Assembly: GCA_021153265.1 (NCBI GenBank) | Contig: JAGKTU010000060.1 | Coordinates: 1-13,478 of the forward strand | Direction: 5' to 3' | Length of the DNA stretch: 13,478 bases | From: Clostridia bacterium | GTDB lineage: Bacteria > Bacillota > Clostridia > Oscillospirales > Oscillospiraceae | Shown: positions 6,206 to 13,226 of the stretch, one piece after another | How the letters are laid out: each line of letters begins with the position of its first letter | How positions within the stretch are numbered: the first letter of the stretch is position 1 | The notes under the pieces: generated by a model | The model's database searches: none | The model's input: the letters and a program-made list of their open reading frames with translations, nothing else | Told to the model about the DNA's origin: nothing | Translations under genes and position numbers: made by a program

Positions 6206-6673
6206 ATGAAAAAGGCAATTTACATACTGATTCAATGCACTTGGGGAATTTTGCAGACGGTTTTGGGACTGTTCGTGCTTCTGGCGCATATCAAGGATAG
6301 GCACTATTTTTATCACGGCGCTATTGTCACCGAATGGGCAGCGCCCTCCAGCGTTTCGCTGGGAATATTCGTATTCGTGACAAAAACGCCCTATTTTTAC
6401 GAGAAACTGAAGGACGAATATACCATGGAGGAGCTGTCCCGGCGGCTGCTGGTTCACGAGTACGGACACACCGTCCAGTCGCTTTTCTTAGGGCCGCTGT
6501 ATCTGATCGTCATGGGCATTCCCTCGACGCTGTGGGGTTTTCTCCCCTGCTGCGCCAACAAACGAAAGAACGAAAAGGTGTCCTATTTTTCCTTCTTTAC
6601 CGAAAAATGGGCGAATTCGCTGGGCGAATGGTGGCTGAAAGAGAAGTCTATGGAGCAATTGGTGATCGACTAA
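6206..6673 (+). CDS. Small membrane protein with HExxH zinc-metalloprotease-type motif (155 aa)
   Basis: Function not established. Seen: an N-terminal hydrophobic segment (about 5-28), a second hydrophobic stretch at 92-112 (SLFLGPLYLIVMGIPSTLW), and HEYGHT at 84-89, a textbook HExxH zinc site placed just before the second membrane segment. The downstream segment YFSFFTEKWANSLGEWW (127-143) includes E133 in FTEKWAN, which could supply a third ligand. The layout recalls gluzincin or site-2-type proteases in miniature. From memory, short proteins with HEYGHTxQSxxxGPLYL occur in other Firmicutes and Bacteroidetes as hypotheticals. It is likely cotranscribed with the dehydrogenase upstream and ended by the terminator at 6678-6711. 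It could be inactive or structural. Confidence 0.75.
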   Translation: MKKAIYILIQCTWGILQTVLGLFVLLAHIKDRHYFYHGAIVTEWAAPSSVSLGIFVFVTKTPYFYEKLKDEYTMEELSRRLLVHEYGHTVQSLFLGPLYLIVMGIPSTLWGFLPCCANKRKNEKVSYFSFFTEKWANSLGEWWLKEKSMEQLVID

Positions 6674-6677
6674 AAAT

Positions 6678-6712
6678 AGACCGCACCCACAAAAGGTGCG
6701 GTCTTTGGTTTT
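6678..6712 (+). terminator. Bidirectional intrinsic terminator
   Basis: Stem GACCGCACC (6679-6687) with GGTGCGGTC (6695-6703), loop CACAAAA, then TTTGGTTTT on the plus strand; the minus strand ends in TATTTTTA. It closes the dehydrogenase unit and the minus-strand lipoprotein gene, whose TAA is at 6711-6713. Confidence 0.88.
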
Positions 6713-7199
6713 AGTGATAGAATTCCAGGGGGAAATCGTAGACCACATGGCCGGATTCCATGATCTCACCGTCGGCGGTGATCACGACAGACTGAGCATC
6801 ATAGGCATCGAGGTATGTATTGACCACGCTGCCCATCATCATCAGCTCGCCACTTGTTCCGTAGGTGACCAGCTGATCAAAATAGGCGCTGTTGAAGTCC
6901 AGCAGGAGCTGATCATTCTGAAGTTCCACAGAATTCAGAGCAACGTTCTCGTTCAAAACATCTTCCGCAATCAAAAGCTCCAGAATCGCCTGAGCATCCA
7001 GCGTTCCCAGGGTAACTTCCCGCTTTTCAAAGCCGTCTACATTCTCATTGGGGGTGTAGAGGAAGAATGTCACCGATGCGGTGGTGGGAGCTTCGGTGGG
7101 TTCCGCAGGTTTATCGGGCTGTTCGGGCTGCTCCTTAGGAACGAAAGCGCAGCCGGTCAGAAGCAAGCAACAAAGCAGCAGGGCAAATAACTTTTTCAT
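6711..7199 (-). CDS. GerMN-domain lipoprotein (162 aa)
   Basis: Probable membrane-anchored extracytoplasmic lipoprotein. Seen: a lipoprotein signal peptide MKKLFALLLCCLLLTGC with lipobox LLTG-C17, a Pro/Glu linker at 21-40, then one domain at 43-155 with the pattern of the GerMN fold: VTFFLYTP at 43-50, LDAQAILELLIAED at 67-80, LLLDFNSAYFDQL at 98-110 and VVNTYLDAYDAQSVVITADG at 125-144. GerM of Bacillus has two such domains and acts in sporulation and germination; this has one, like many clostridial single-domain versions whose role is not known. AAAGGAGG supports the start. It has its own promoter and shares a terminator with the convergent unit. Confidence 0.88.
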   Translation of the reverse strand: MKKLFALLLCCLLLTGCAFVPKEQPEQPDKPAEPTEAPTTASVTFFLYTPNENVDGFEKREVTLGTLDAQAILELLIAEDVLNENVALNSVELQNDQLLLDFNSAYFDQLVTYGTSGELMMMGSVVNTYLDAYDAQSVVITADGEIMESGHVVYDFPLEFYH

Positions 7200-7243
7200 A
7201 GATAAAACCTCCTTTTTCTATTGACATATTGGGGGGTATTTTT

Positions 7244-7272
7244 AGTATAGCACATATCGCAGCACTTGTCAT
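7244..7272 (-). promoter_or_regulatory. Promoter of the GerMN lipoprotein gene
   Basis: Minus strand: -35 ATGACA (7267-7272, 5 of 6 consensus), 17-nt spacer, TGC-TATACT extended -10 (7244-7249), about 45 nt before the ATG. A plus-strand TTGACA (7221-7226) with TAGTAT (7243-7248) overlaps it, so an opposing promoter cannot be excluded. Confidence 0.7.
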
Positions 7273-7323
7273 CTTAAGAGTTTGTGAACAGTTCACTTTC
7301 GTGGTGGTTTTTGGGCGTATGTC

Positions 7324-7352
7324 TTGACACGGGTTGGGTAAAATGATACTAT
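7324..7352 (+). promoter_or_regulatory. Promoter of the T-box/cysS-polA-rimI-tsaD operon
   Basis: Perfect -35 TTGACA (7324-7329), 17-nt spacer, -10 TACTAT (7347-7352); GATACT at 15-nt spacing is the alternative. Transcription would start near 7358-7360, at the beginning of the T-box leader. Confidence 0.75.
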
Positions 7353-7358
7353 ATGGGC

Positions 7359-7557
7359 AGTAAATCCGCGTGGATCGGAAAGAGTAACGGCATATTTCCT
7401 TCGCAGAGAGTTCGGGTCATCGGCTGGAAGCCCGGATATGGAAAGGCCGCGAACGTGCGTCCGGGAGCGGTAAGTGAATAACAAGCGATAAATGAGAGTG
7501 GAACCGCGAGTTTTGTTTGACCCGCCTCTTGTACCAATGGTATGAGAGGCGTTTTTT
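7359..7557 (+). promoter_or_regulatory. T-box riboswitch (tRNA-Cys) controlling cysS
   Basis: The leader senses uncharged tRNA-Cys. Seen: the Stem I features GCAGAGAGTTC (7403-7413) and the apical GGCTGGAAGCC (about 7424-7434). A UGC triplet at 7456-7458 in GAACGTGCGTCC is well placed as the specifier and matches Cys. The T-box bulge GAGTGGAACCGCG (7496-7508) contains UGGA (7499-7502), complementary to a U73-CCA 3' end, which is the usual discriminator of tRNA-Cys. A terminator hairpin follows. Family knowledge: uncharged tRNA stabilises the antiterminator and transcription proceeds. Little room is left between Stem I and the T-box, so Stems II/IIA-B look reduced or absent. Confidence 0.92.
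7524..7557 (+). terminator. T-box attenuator terminator
   Basis: A 12-bp stem with two G-U pairs (arms 7524-7535 and 7539-7550, ends GCCTCT/AGAGGC), 3-nt loop AAT, followed by GTTTTTTC. It is the regulated stop in front of cysS. Confidence 0.9.
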
Positions 7558-7586
7558 CTTTATAAATAACATTTGGAGGAATCTTT

Positions 7587-9002
7587 ATGTATCTTTATAA
7601 CTCTGTTTCTCACAAGAAGGAACTGTTTGTTCCCAAGAATCCCGATCTGGTGAAGATGTACACCTGTGGCCCCACCGTGTATCACTACGCCCACATCGGT
7701 AACCTGCGCACCTACATCATGGAGGACGTGCTGGAGAAAGCTCTGCGCTACTGCGGCTACAACGTCAAGCGCGTTATGAACATCACCGACGTTGGCCATC
7801 TGGCCTCCGACGCAGACACCGGCGAAGACAAAATGGTCAAGGGCGCAAAGCGGGAAAACAAGACCGTTCTGGAGATCGCCCAGTACTACACCGACGCATT
7901 CTTTGCCGACTGCGACAAGCTGAACATCAAGCGCCCCGATGTCGTCGAGCCTGCCACCAACTGCATCGATGAGTACATCCACATGGTGCAGACCCTGCTG
8001 GAAAAGGGCAACGCCTATTTCGCCGGCGGCAATGTCTATTTTGACACCTCCACTCTGGGCAAGTACTACGTCTTCAACGACCACAACGAGGAAGATCTGG
8101 ACGTGGGCGTCCGCGAGGGCGTGGAAGAGGACACCAACAAGCGCAACAAGAACGACTTCGTTCTGTGGTTTACCAAGTCCAAGTTTGAAGACCAGGCTCT
8201 GAAATGGGACTCCCCCTGGGGCGTGGGCTATCCCGGCTGGCACATCGAGTGCTCCTGCATCTCCATGAAGCATCTGGGTGAGGATCTGGATATCCACGCA
8301 GGCGGCATCGACAACGCCTTCCCCCACCACACCAATGAGATTGCCCAGTCCGAGAGCTTCCTGGGTCACGAATGGTGCAAGTATTGGTTCCATGTCCATC
8401 ACCTGAATACCGACACCGGTAAGATGAGCAAGTCCAAGGGCGAGTTCCTCACCGTTTCCCTGCTGGAGAAGAAGGGCTATGATCCCATGGCCTACCGTCT
8501 GTTCTGCCTGCAGAGCCACTACCGCCGGAATCTGGTGTTCAGCTGGGAAAACTTAGACAACGCTGTCACCGCATATGAGAAGCTGATCGCCAAGATCGCG
8601 ACCTTTGTCGACGGCGGTGATGTGGATGAAGAGGCACTGGGCAAGCTGAAGGAACGCTTCATGGGCGCGCTGAACGGCGACCTGAACACTTCTCTCGCTG
8701 TCACCGCTGTGTATGACGTTCTGAAGGCAAAGTGCTCTGACGCCACCAAGCTGGCGGCTCTGAAGGACTTTGACCAGGTGCTTTCCCTGAATCTGCTGAG
8801 CGCCGCAGAGAATCTGCGCAAAAAGCAGGCCGAGGAAGAAGCCGCCAACGCCGATCCCGAGATCGATGCCCTGGTCGCTGCACGTACCGAGGCCAAGAAG
8901 GCCAAGAATTGGGCGGAAGCTGACCGCATCCGTGATGAATTGAAGGCTCAGGGCATCGAAATCATCGATACCCCTCAGGGCGCAAAGTGGAGAAGAGTAT
9001 GA
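7587..9002 (+). CDS. cysS: Cysteine--tRNA ligase (471 aa)
   Basis: Charges tRNA-Cys with cysteine (class I aminoacyl-tRNA synthetase, cytoplasm). Seen: TCGPTVYHYAHIGN with Zn ligand C27 and the HIGH-type motif at 36-39, GWHIECS with C222, PHHTNEIAQSE with H247 and E251 (C27, C222, H247 and E251 keep the spacing of the Escherichia coli zinc site), KMSKS at 279-283, and a helical anticodon-binding C-terminal region ending in the DRIRDELKAQGIEIIDTPQGAKW signature. Length is typical. TGGAGG supports the ATG. The first half is dominated by C/G-ending codons, suggesting high expression. It is first in a four-gene operon; its TGA overlaps the polA ATG by 4 nt. Confidence 0.98.
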   Translation: MYLYNSVSHKKELFVPKNPDLVKMYTCGPTVYHYAHIGNLRTYIMEDVLEKALRYCGYNVKRVMNITDVGHLASDADTGEDKMVKGAKRENKTVLEIAQYYTDAFFADCDKLNIKRPDVVEPATNCIDEYIHMVQTLLEKGNAYFAGGNVYFDTSTLGKYYVFNDHNEEDLDVGVREGVEEDTNKRNKNDFVLWFTKSKFEDQALKWDSPWGVGYPGWHIECSCISMKHLGEDLDIHAGGIDNAFPHHTNEIAQSESFLGHEWCKYWFHVHHLNTDTGKMSKSKGEFLTVSLLEKKGYDPMAYRLFCLQSHYRRNLVFSWENLDNAVTAYEKLIAKIATFVDGGDVDEEALGKLKERFMGALNGDLNTSLAVTAVYDVLKAKCSDATKLAALKDFDQVLSLNLLSAAENLRKKQAEEEAANADPEIDALVAARTEAKKAKNWAEADRIRDELKAQGIEIIDTPQGAKWRRV

Positions 9003-11530
9003 AACTGCTGATCCTTGACGGCAATTCTGTTATCAATCGTGCTTTTTACGGTGTAAAGCCCCTCACCAACCGGGAGGGGCTTTACACCCATGCCATTTAT
9101 GGCTTTCTGAACATTCTGGAACGTGTGGAAAAGGAAGAACAGCCCGAGGCGGTTTGTGTGGCTTTTGACCTCCATGGACCCACCTTCCGGCACAAGCGCT
9201 ATGACGGCTACAAAGCCACCCGACACGGCATGCCCGAGGAGCTGGCTCAGCAGATGCCGGTAATGAAGGACGTTCTTCGTGCCATGAACATCCCCATCTA
9301 CGAATGTCAGGGCTGGGAGGCCGACGATGTGATCGGCACCGTTGGCAAGATCTGCTCCAACAACGAGTGGGAGTGCGTGGTGGTCACCGGAGACCGGGAC
9401 TCCCTGCAGCTCATCGACGAAAATGTGCATATCAAACTGGTGATCACCCGGGCCGGTCAGACCACAGCCACCCTGTACACCAGAGAATTGTTTGAAGAAG
9501 AATATGGATTCGAGCCGAAAAAACTCATCGATCTGAAGGCGCTGATGGGCGACAGTTCCGACAACATTCCCGGTGTGAAGGGTATCGGCGAAAAGACCGC
9601 TAAAACCCTTCTTCAGAAGTTCGGTAGTCTGGACGGAGTGTATGAGAATCTTGGCGACCCGGCCATCAAACCGAAAATGCGCGAAAAACTGGAAAGTGAT
9701 AAGGATAATGCCTATCTTTCCTACGAACTGGCAACCATTGTGCCGGAGGCTCCCATCGATTTTGAGCCGAAGGATGCACTGGTGATGCCCTATGACAAGC
9801 CGAAGCTGTATGAACTGTTCCAGAAACTGGAGTTCGTGCGGCTCATCGACAAATACGGTCTTCGGGGCGCTGCCGCGGATGCGCCCAAGGTACAGAAAAA
9901 GTCTGCAGAGCTGCCCAAGTGCGATACCGCACCCGAGGGTGATGTGCCCTGTGCTGTATATCTGTCGGAAGATGGTTCTCTGGGAATCGCATGGGAGGAA
10001 GGCGTGTGTACGCTGACCCCCATGGAGGTTCAGATGCAGCCGGAGCTGCTGAAAAATAAGACCAATATGGTCTGCCACGATATGAAGACTACCATGCACC
10101 GTCTGGATCAGATGGGCGTGGGTTTTGGAGCTTTCACATTTGACACCGCCCTTGCGGCATATGACCTGAATCCCTCCCAGTCCGACTATCCTGTGTCCAA
10201 GCTTTCCACCAATTTCTTAGGGCTAAGTGTTGAGGACGAGGACGCTGCCGGCTGCGCAGCAGCGCTGTGGAATTTGAAGGCTGTTCTGGAAGAAGAGCTG
10301 GAGAAAAATGGAATGGGTAAACTCTATAACGAGATTGAGTTTCCCCTGTGCGATGTTCTGTACAAAATGGAAAAACGAGGTATCTGTATCGACCGGGAAC
10401 TGTTGGAGCAGTTTGGCGTGATGCTTTCTCAGCGGATCGCAGATTGCGAGGAAGTGATCTTCTCCTACTCCGATGGGGCGTTTAACATCAATTCCACAAA
10501 ACAATTGGGCGAGCTGCTCTTTGAAAGACTGGGCCTGCCTCCGGTAAAGAAGACCAAGACCGGTTACTCCACCAACGCGGATGTGCTGGAAAAGCTGAAA
10601 AACAAACACCCCATCATCCCGGCCATCATGGATTACCGGATGCTGACCAAGCTGAAGTCCACCTACGCCGATGGACTGATCAAAGAGATCCGGGAAGACG
10701 GCAGAATTCACACCACATTCCAAAATCTGGTGACCGCAACCGGACGCTTAAGCTCCACCGAGCCCAATCTGCAGAACATTCCGGTTCGTACCGATCTGGG
10801 TGCAGAAATTCGGAAGATGTTCATTCCCAAGCCCGGCTGTGTACTGGTGGATGCAGACTACAGTCAGATCGAGCTTCGGGTGTTGGCCCACATCGCCGGC
10901 GACAAGGTCATGCAGGAGGCCTTCTGCGGCGGCAGAGACATCCATACCGCAACTGCCGCTCAGGTATTTGGTGTGGAAGAAAATGCTGTGACGCCCCTCC
11001 AGCGCCGTCACGCAAAAGCAGTCAACTTTGGCATCGTGTATGGCATTTCCGAATTCTCTCTGGCTGAGGATATCGGTGTTTCCCGGTACGAGGCCAAGGA
11101 ATATATTGAAAGCTATCTCAGCAATTACGCAGGTGTCCGTCGTTATATGAAGGATGTGGTGGAAAACGCCCGGGAAATCGGCTACACCCAGACCATGTTC
11201 GGACGCAAGCGCTATATCCCGGAGCTGAAAAGTAGCAATTTTAACATCCGCAGCGGCGCAGAACGCATCGCGCTGAACACGCCCATTCAAGGTACTGCGG
11301 CGGATCTGATTAAGCTGGCCATGATTCGGGTGGAAAATGCTCTGCATGAGAATTATCCTGAGGCGGCGCTTCTGCTGCAGGTTCATGACGAACTGATCGT
11401 GGAGTGTCCCGAGGGAATTGCAGCGGACGTTGCAGTATTGATCAGCCGGGAGATGGAAAGCATCGCCGCGCTGAATGTGCCGCTGACGGCAGAAGCCAAG
11501 ATCGGAAAGAGCTGGTATGATGCAAAATGA
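8999..11530 (+). CDS. polA: DNA polymerase I (843 aa)
   Basis: DNA repair and Okazaki-fragment processing polymerase. Domains: N-terminal 5'-3' exonuclease (about 1-290, with LDGNSVINRAFYG, WEADDVIGT, TGDRDSLQL and GDSSDNIPGVKGIGEKTA near 184-201); a degenerate 3'-5' exonuclease domain (about 310-460) in which the DxE Exo I motif is not seen, as in Bacillus-type Pol I, so proofreading is probably absent; and a polymerase domain with motif A DADYSQIELR at 618-627, motif B RRHAKAVNFGIVYG and motif C QVHDE with D797. The ATG at 8999 is chosen because it opens the conserved MKLLILDGNS and overlaps the cysS stop; GTGGAG lies upstream. A GTG at 8987 is possible but less likely. A perfect inverted repeat lies at 9051-9087. 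Confidence 0.97.
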   Translation: MKLLILDGNSVINRAFYGVKPLTNREGLYTHAIYGFLNILERVEKEEQPEAVCVAFDLHGPTFRHKRYDGYKATRHGMPEELAQQMPVMKDVLRAMNIPIYECQGWEADDVIGTVGKICSNNEWECVVVTGDRDSLQLIDENVHIKLVITRAGQTTATLYTRELFEEEYGFEPKKLIDLKALMGDSSDNIPGVKGIGEKTAKTLLQKFGSLDGVYENLGDPAIKPKMREKLESDKDNAYLSYELATIVPEAPIDFEPKDALVMPYDKPKLYELFQKLEFVRLIDKYGLRGAAADAPKVQKKSAELPKCDTAPEGDVPCAVYLSEDGSLGIAWEEGVCTLTPMEVQMQPELLKNKTNMVCHDMKTTMHRLDQMGVGFGAFTFDTALAAYDLNPSQSDYPVSKLSTNFLGLSVEDEDAAGCAAALWNLKAVLEEELEKNGMGKLYNEIEFPLCDVLYKMEKRGICIDRELLEQFGVMLSQRIADCEEVIFSYSDGAFNINSTKQLGELLFERLGLPPVKKTKTGYSTNADVLEKLKNKHPIIPAIMDYRMLTKLKSTYADGLIKEIREDGRIHTTFQNLVTATGRLSSTEPNLQNIPVRTDLGAEIRKMFIPKPGCVLVDADYSQIELRVLAHIAGDKVMQEAFCGGRDIHTATAAQVFGVEENAVTPLQRRHAKAVNFGIVYGISEFSLAEDIGVSRYEAKEYIESYLSNYAGVRRYMKDVVENAREIGYTQTMFGRKRYIPELKSSNFNIRSGAERIALNTPIQGTAADLIKLAMIRVENALHENYPEAALLLQVHDELIVECPEGIAADVAVLISREMESIAALNVPLTAEAKIGKSWYDAK
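9051..9087 (+). repeat. Perfect 14-bp inverted repeat inside polA
   Basis: GTGTAAAGCCCCTC (9051-9064) and GAGGGGCTTTACAC (9074-9087) with a 9-nt loop, beginning 53 nt after the first base of the polA start codon. No T-run follows. The arms encode GVKPL and EGLYT, conserved-looking exonuclease residues, so codon choice rather than amino acid sequence must supply the full pairing. Confidence 0.9.
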
Positions 11531-11970
11531 TTGAAATCGTAGAAATGAATGCCAACCATGTTCCTCAAGTAGCGGAACTGGAAAAAATGTGCTTTCACGA
11601 CCCATGGAGCGAGGCTTCCGTCGCTTCCGAGCTGGGAAACCCACTGTCGCTCTGGCTTGTGGCTGCGGATGGCGAAAAAGTCGTCGGATATGTGGGTTCT
11701 CAAACCGTGATAGATATGACGGATATGATGAATATTGCCGTGCATCCCGACTTTCGCCGCAGAGGTGTCGCTAAGATGCTGGTGGAGCGGCTTGTGGATG
11801 CACTAAAAGACCGTCAGAGCCGATGCCTGATGCTGGAGGTCCGCGCTTCCAACACCGGCGCACAGCTGCTATACGAAATACTGGGATTCGTGCAAGTTGG
11901 AATTCGAAAAAATTACTACAGAAATCCCAAGGAAGATGCCCTCATTCTGAGAAAGGAGTGGGAAATTTGA
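11527..11970 (+). CDS. rimI: RimI-type GNAT N-acetyltransferase (147 aa)
   Basis: Predicted to acetylate the N-terminal amino group of ribosomal protein S18 (or other N-termini) with acetyl-CoA. Seen: PWSEAS near 26-31, the beta4 segment MMNIAVHPDFRRRGVAKMLVE at 67-87 with the acetyl-CoA-binding RRRGVA at 77-82, LEVRASN at 103-109 with E104, and A/LLYEILGF with Y116, matching the catalytic Glu/Tyr positions known for RimI. Length is typical. Its ATG overlaps the polA TGA by 4 nt and its TGA overlaps the tsaD TTG by 4 nt. The rimI-tsaD neighbourhood is common in bacteria; here tsaB and tsaE are not present and polA stands in front. Confidence 0.93.
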   Translation: MIEIVEMNANHVPQVAELEKMCFHDPWSEASVASELGNPLSLWLVAADGEKVVGYVGSQTVIDMTDMMNIAVHPDFRRRGVAKMLVERLVDALKDRQSRCLMLEVRASNTGAQLLYEILGFVQVGIRKNYYRNPKEDALILRKEWEI

Positions 11971-12983
11971 ATATTTTGGCTGTAGAATCCTCCTGCGACG
12001 AGACTGCCGTAGCCATCGTCCGGGATGGACGGGAAGTCCTGTGCGACTGCATCGCATCCCAGGTGGCTCTGCATCGGGAATACGGCGGTGTTGTGCCGGA
12101 AATCGCCTCCAGAAAGCATATTGAGGCAATTTATGGTCTGGCCGATCAGGCGTTGGCTCAGACCGGACTGAAACGATCGGACATCGATGCCGTTGCGGTG
12201 ACTTACGCGCCGGGGTTGATCGGCGCTGTACTGGTGGGTGTGAATTTTGCCAAGGCAGCCGCACTGGCCATGAGCAAACCGTTGATCCCCGTACACCACA
12301 TCCGGGGACACATCGCCGCCAACTATATTGCCTATCCCGAGCTCAAGCCTCCGTTCCTGTGCCTAGTGGTCTCCGGCGGACACACTATGATCATCGAAGT
12401 AAAGGATTACACGGATATGACCATACTCGGCACCACACTGGATGATGCCGCAGGTGAATGTTTCGACAAGGTTGGCCGAGTGCTTGGAATGCCCTACCCC
12501 GGCGGTGCCGCGTTGGATCGAGCCGCCCAGCAGGGAGATGCAAGCAAATATTCTCTGCCACGGAGCAAGCCCGGTGAAAATCCGTATAATATGAGTTTCT
12601 CTGGTCTGAAAACTGCCGCACTGAATCTGATCCATCACGCAGAACAGGTCGGAGAAGAATTGGATATTCCCAGTCTGTGCGCATCCTTCTGTGAGGCAGT
12701 CTCCGACACACTGGTTCCAAGAGTTATAAGAGCCATTCAGGAAACAGGTTGCAAGAAGATCGCAGTTGCTGGCGGTGTAGCAGCAAATTCCCGGATCCGA
12801 AAGGATATACTGGATGCGGCACGTGATCTGGGAGCAGAAGTCTACCTTCCTCCTTTAAGCCTTTGCGGTGACAACGCCGCCATGATCGGCGCTCAGGCAT
12901 ACTATGAGTATCTGGCCGGCAATACAGCAGACATGGGTCTGAACGCTTATGCCACAAAATCTATACTTGGTGAAGCATTATAA
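11967..12983 (+). CDS. tsaD: tRNA N6-threonylcarbamoyladenosine transferase TsaD (338 aa)
   Basis: Transfers the threonylcarbamoyl group to A37 of ANN-decoding tRNAs, working with TsaB and TsaE (not in this window). Seen: VESSCDET at 6-13, the metal-binding HIRGH with H111 and H115, SGGHT at 136-140, NPYNMSFSGLKTA at 205-217, AGGVAANSRIR and GDNAAMIG with D302. These agree with the known TsaD positions and the length is normal. The start is TTG at 11967: it begins MNILAVESS directly, has AAAGGAG (11952-11958) in front, and overlaps the rimI stop. A longer reading from 11823 would lie inside rimI and lacks family similarity. It is the last gene of the T-box operon, followed by a strong terminator. 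Confidence 0.97.
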   Translation: MNILAVESSCDETAVAIVRDGREVLCDCIASQVALHREYGGVVPEIASRKHIEAIYGLADQALAQTGLKRSDIDAVAVTYAPGLIGAVLVGVNFAKAAALAMSKPLIPVHHIRGHIAANYIAYPELKPPFLCLVVSGGHTMIIEVKDYTDMTILGTTLDDAAGECFDKVGRVLGMPYPGGAALDRAAQQGDASKYSLPRSKPGENPYNMSFSGLKTAALNLIHHAEQVGEELDIPSLCASFCEAVSDTLVPRVIRAIQETGCKKIAVAGGVAANSRIRKDILDAARDLGAEVYLPPLSLCGDNAAMIGAQAYYEYLAGNTADMGLNAYATKSILGEAL

Positions 12984-13016
12984 AAAGGTGCAGGAGTTAT
13001 GCTCCTGCACCTTTTT
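12982..13016 (+). terminator. Bidirectional terminator after tsaD
   Basis: Stem GGTGCAGGAG (12987-12996) with CTCCTGCACC (13002-13011), 5-nt loop, flanked by A5 and T5. It ends the cysS-polA-rimI-tsaD unit and could also stop transcription arriving from the rRNA operon on the other strand. Confidence 0.93.
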
Positions 13017-13023
13017 CTCAACC

Positions 13024-13039
13024 TCCTACATAGATAGGA
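13024..13039. repeat. Short palindrome of module 1
   Basis: TCCTA-CATAGA-TAGGA. It occupies the same place relative to the degenerate terminator at 13048-13072 as the two longer palindromes do relative to the other two terminators. Confidence 0.4.
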
Positions 13040-13047
13040 AAAGAAAT

Positions 13048-13072
13048 AAGCCCTGATCCTTTGGTCGAGCTT
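13048..13072 (-). terminator. Degenerate terminator hairpin of the oldest 5S-tail copy
   Basis: On the minus strand AAGCTC pairs with GGGCTT, then GA/TC and CC/GG after single bulged A residues, loop AAA, followed by ATTTCTTTT. It is weaker and more diverged than the two terminators to its right. Confidence 0.45.
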
Positions 13073-13105
13073 TGTATTCACATTACTTATTATCACGGCT
13101 AGGGG
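13073..13105 (-). pseudogene. Truncated, diverged copy of the 5S rRNA 3' tail (copy 1)
   Basis: The 34-nt stretch from 13071 matches the copy at 13292-13325 with four substitutions and shares its CACGGCTAGGG end, which differs from the genuine 5S at the right edge (CACGGCCAGTC). The rest of a 5S gene is not seen upstream on the minus strand; a GC-rich unassigned tract lies there instead. It is read as a decayed 5S remnant, probably the oldest of the three copies. Confidence 0.6.
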
Positions 13106-13226
13106 GAGCGAGGTGAGCGCCGCCGGTGGGGGATACAACGAACCGAGTGATTGGCAGCGGTCGGCGAGGGACGAAGGCGCTTATACACCAAGGACTTTTC
13201 GCTGGGCACACCAACGGGATCCTTTC
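13106..13226. other. GC-rich tract of unknown nature between 5S-tail copies
   Basis: About 120 nt, G-rich on the plus strand near 13101-13131 and 13158-13180, with no coding frame that has a ribosome binding site and no recognised RNA motif. Its position corresponds to where the 5' part of a 5S-sized unit would be for copy 1, but I could not align it to 5S rRNA by eye. Confidence 0.5.

Noticed and set aside
7293..7537. Minus-strand open frames across the T-box leader
   Set aside because: They coincide with the conserved riboswitch elements and lack start signals.
8987..8998. GTG start for polA four codons upstream of the ATG
   Set aside because: The conserved protein begins at MKLLILDGNS and the ATG overlaps the cysS stop in the same style as the other junctions; GTGGAG serves better as the ribosome binding site.
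11823..11966. ATG start giving a 386-residue TsaD
   Set aside because: The extra 48 residues are read inside rimI in another frame and are not TsaD-like; TTG 11967 with AAAGGAG gives the normal length.
12947..13138. 63-codon minus-strand open frame across the tsaD terminator and 5S-tail copy 1
   Set aside because: It runs through a terminator and a 5S-derived repeat; no ribosome binding site.
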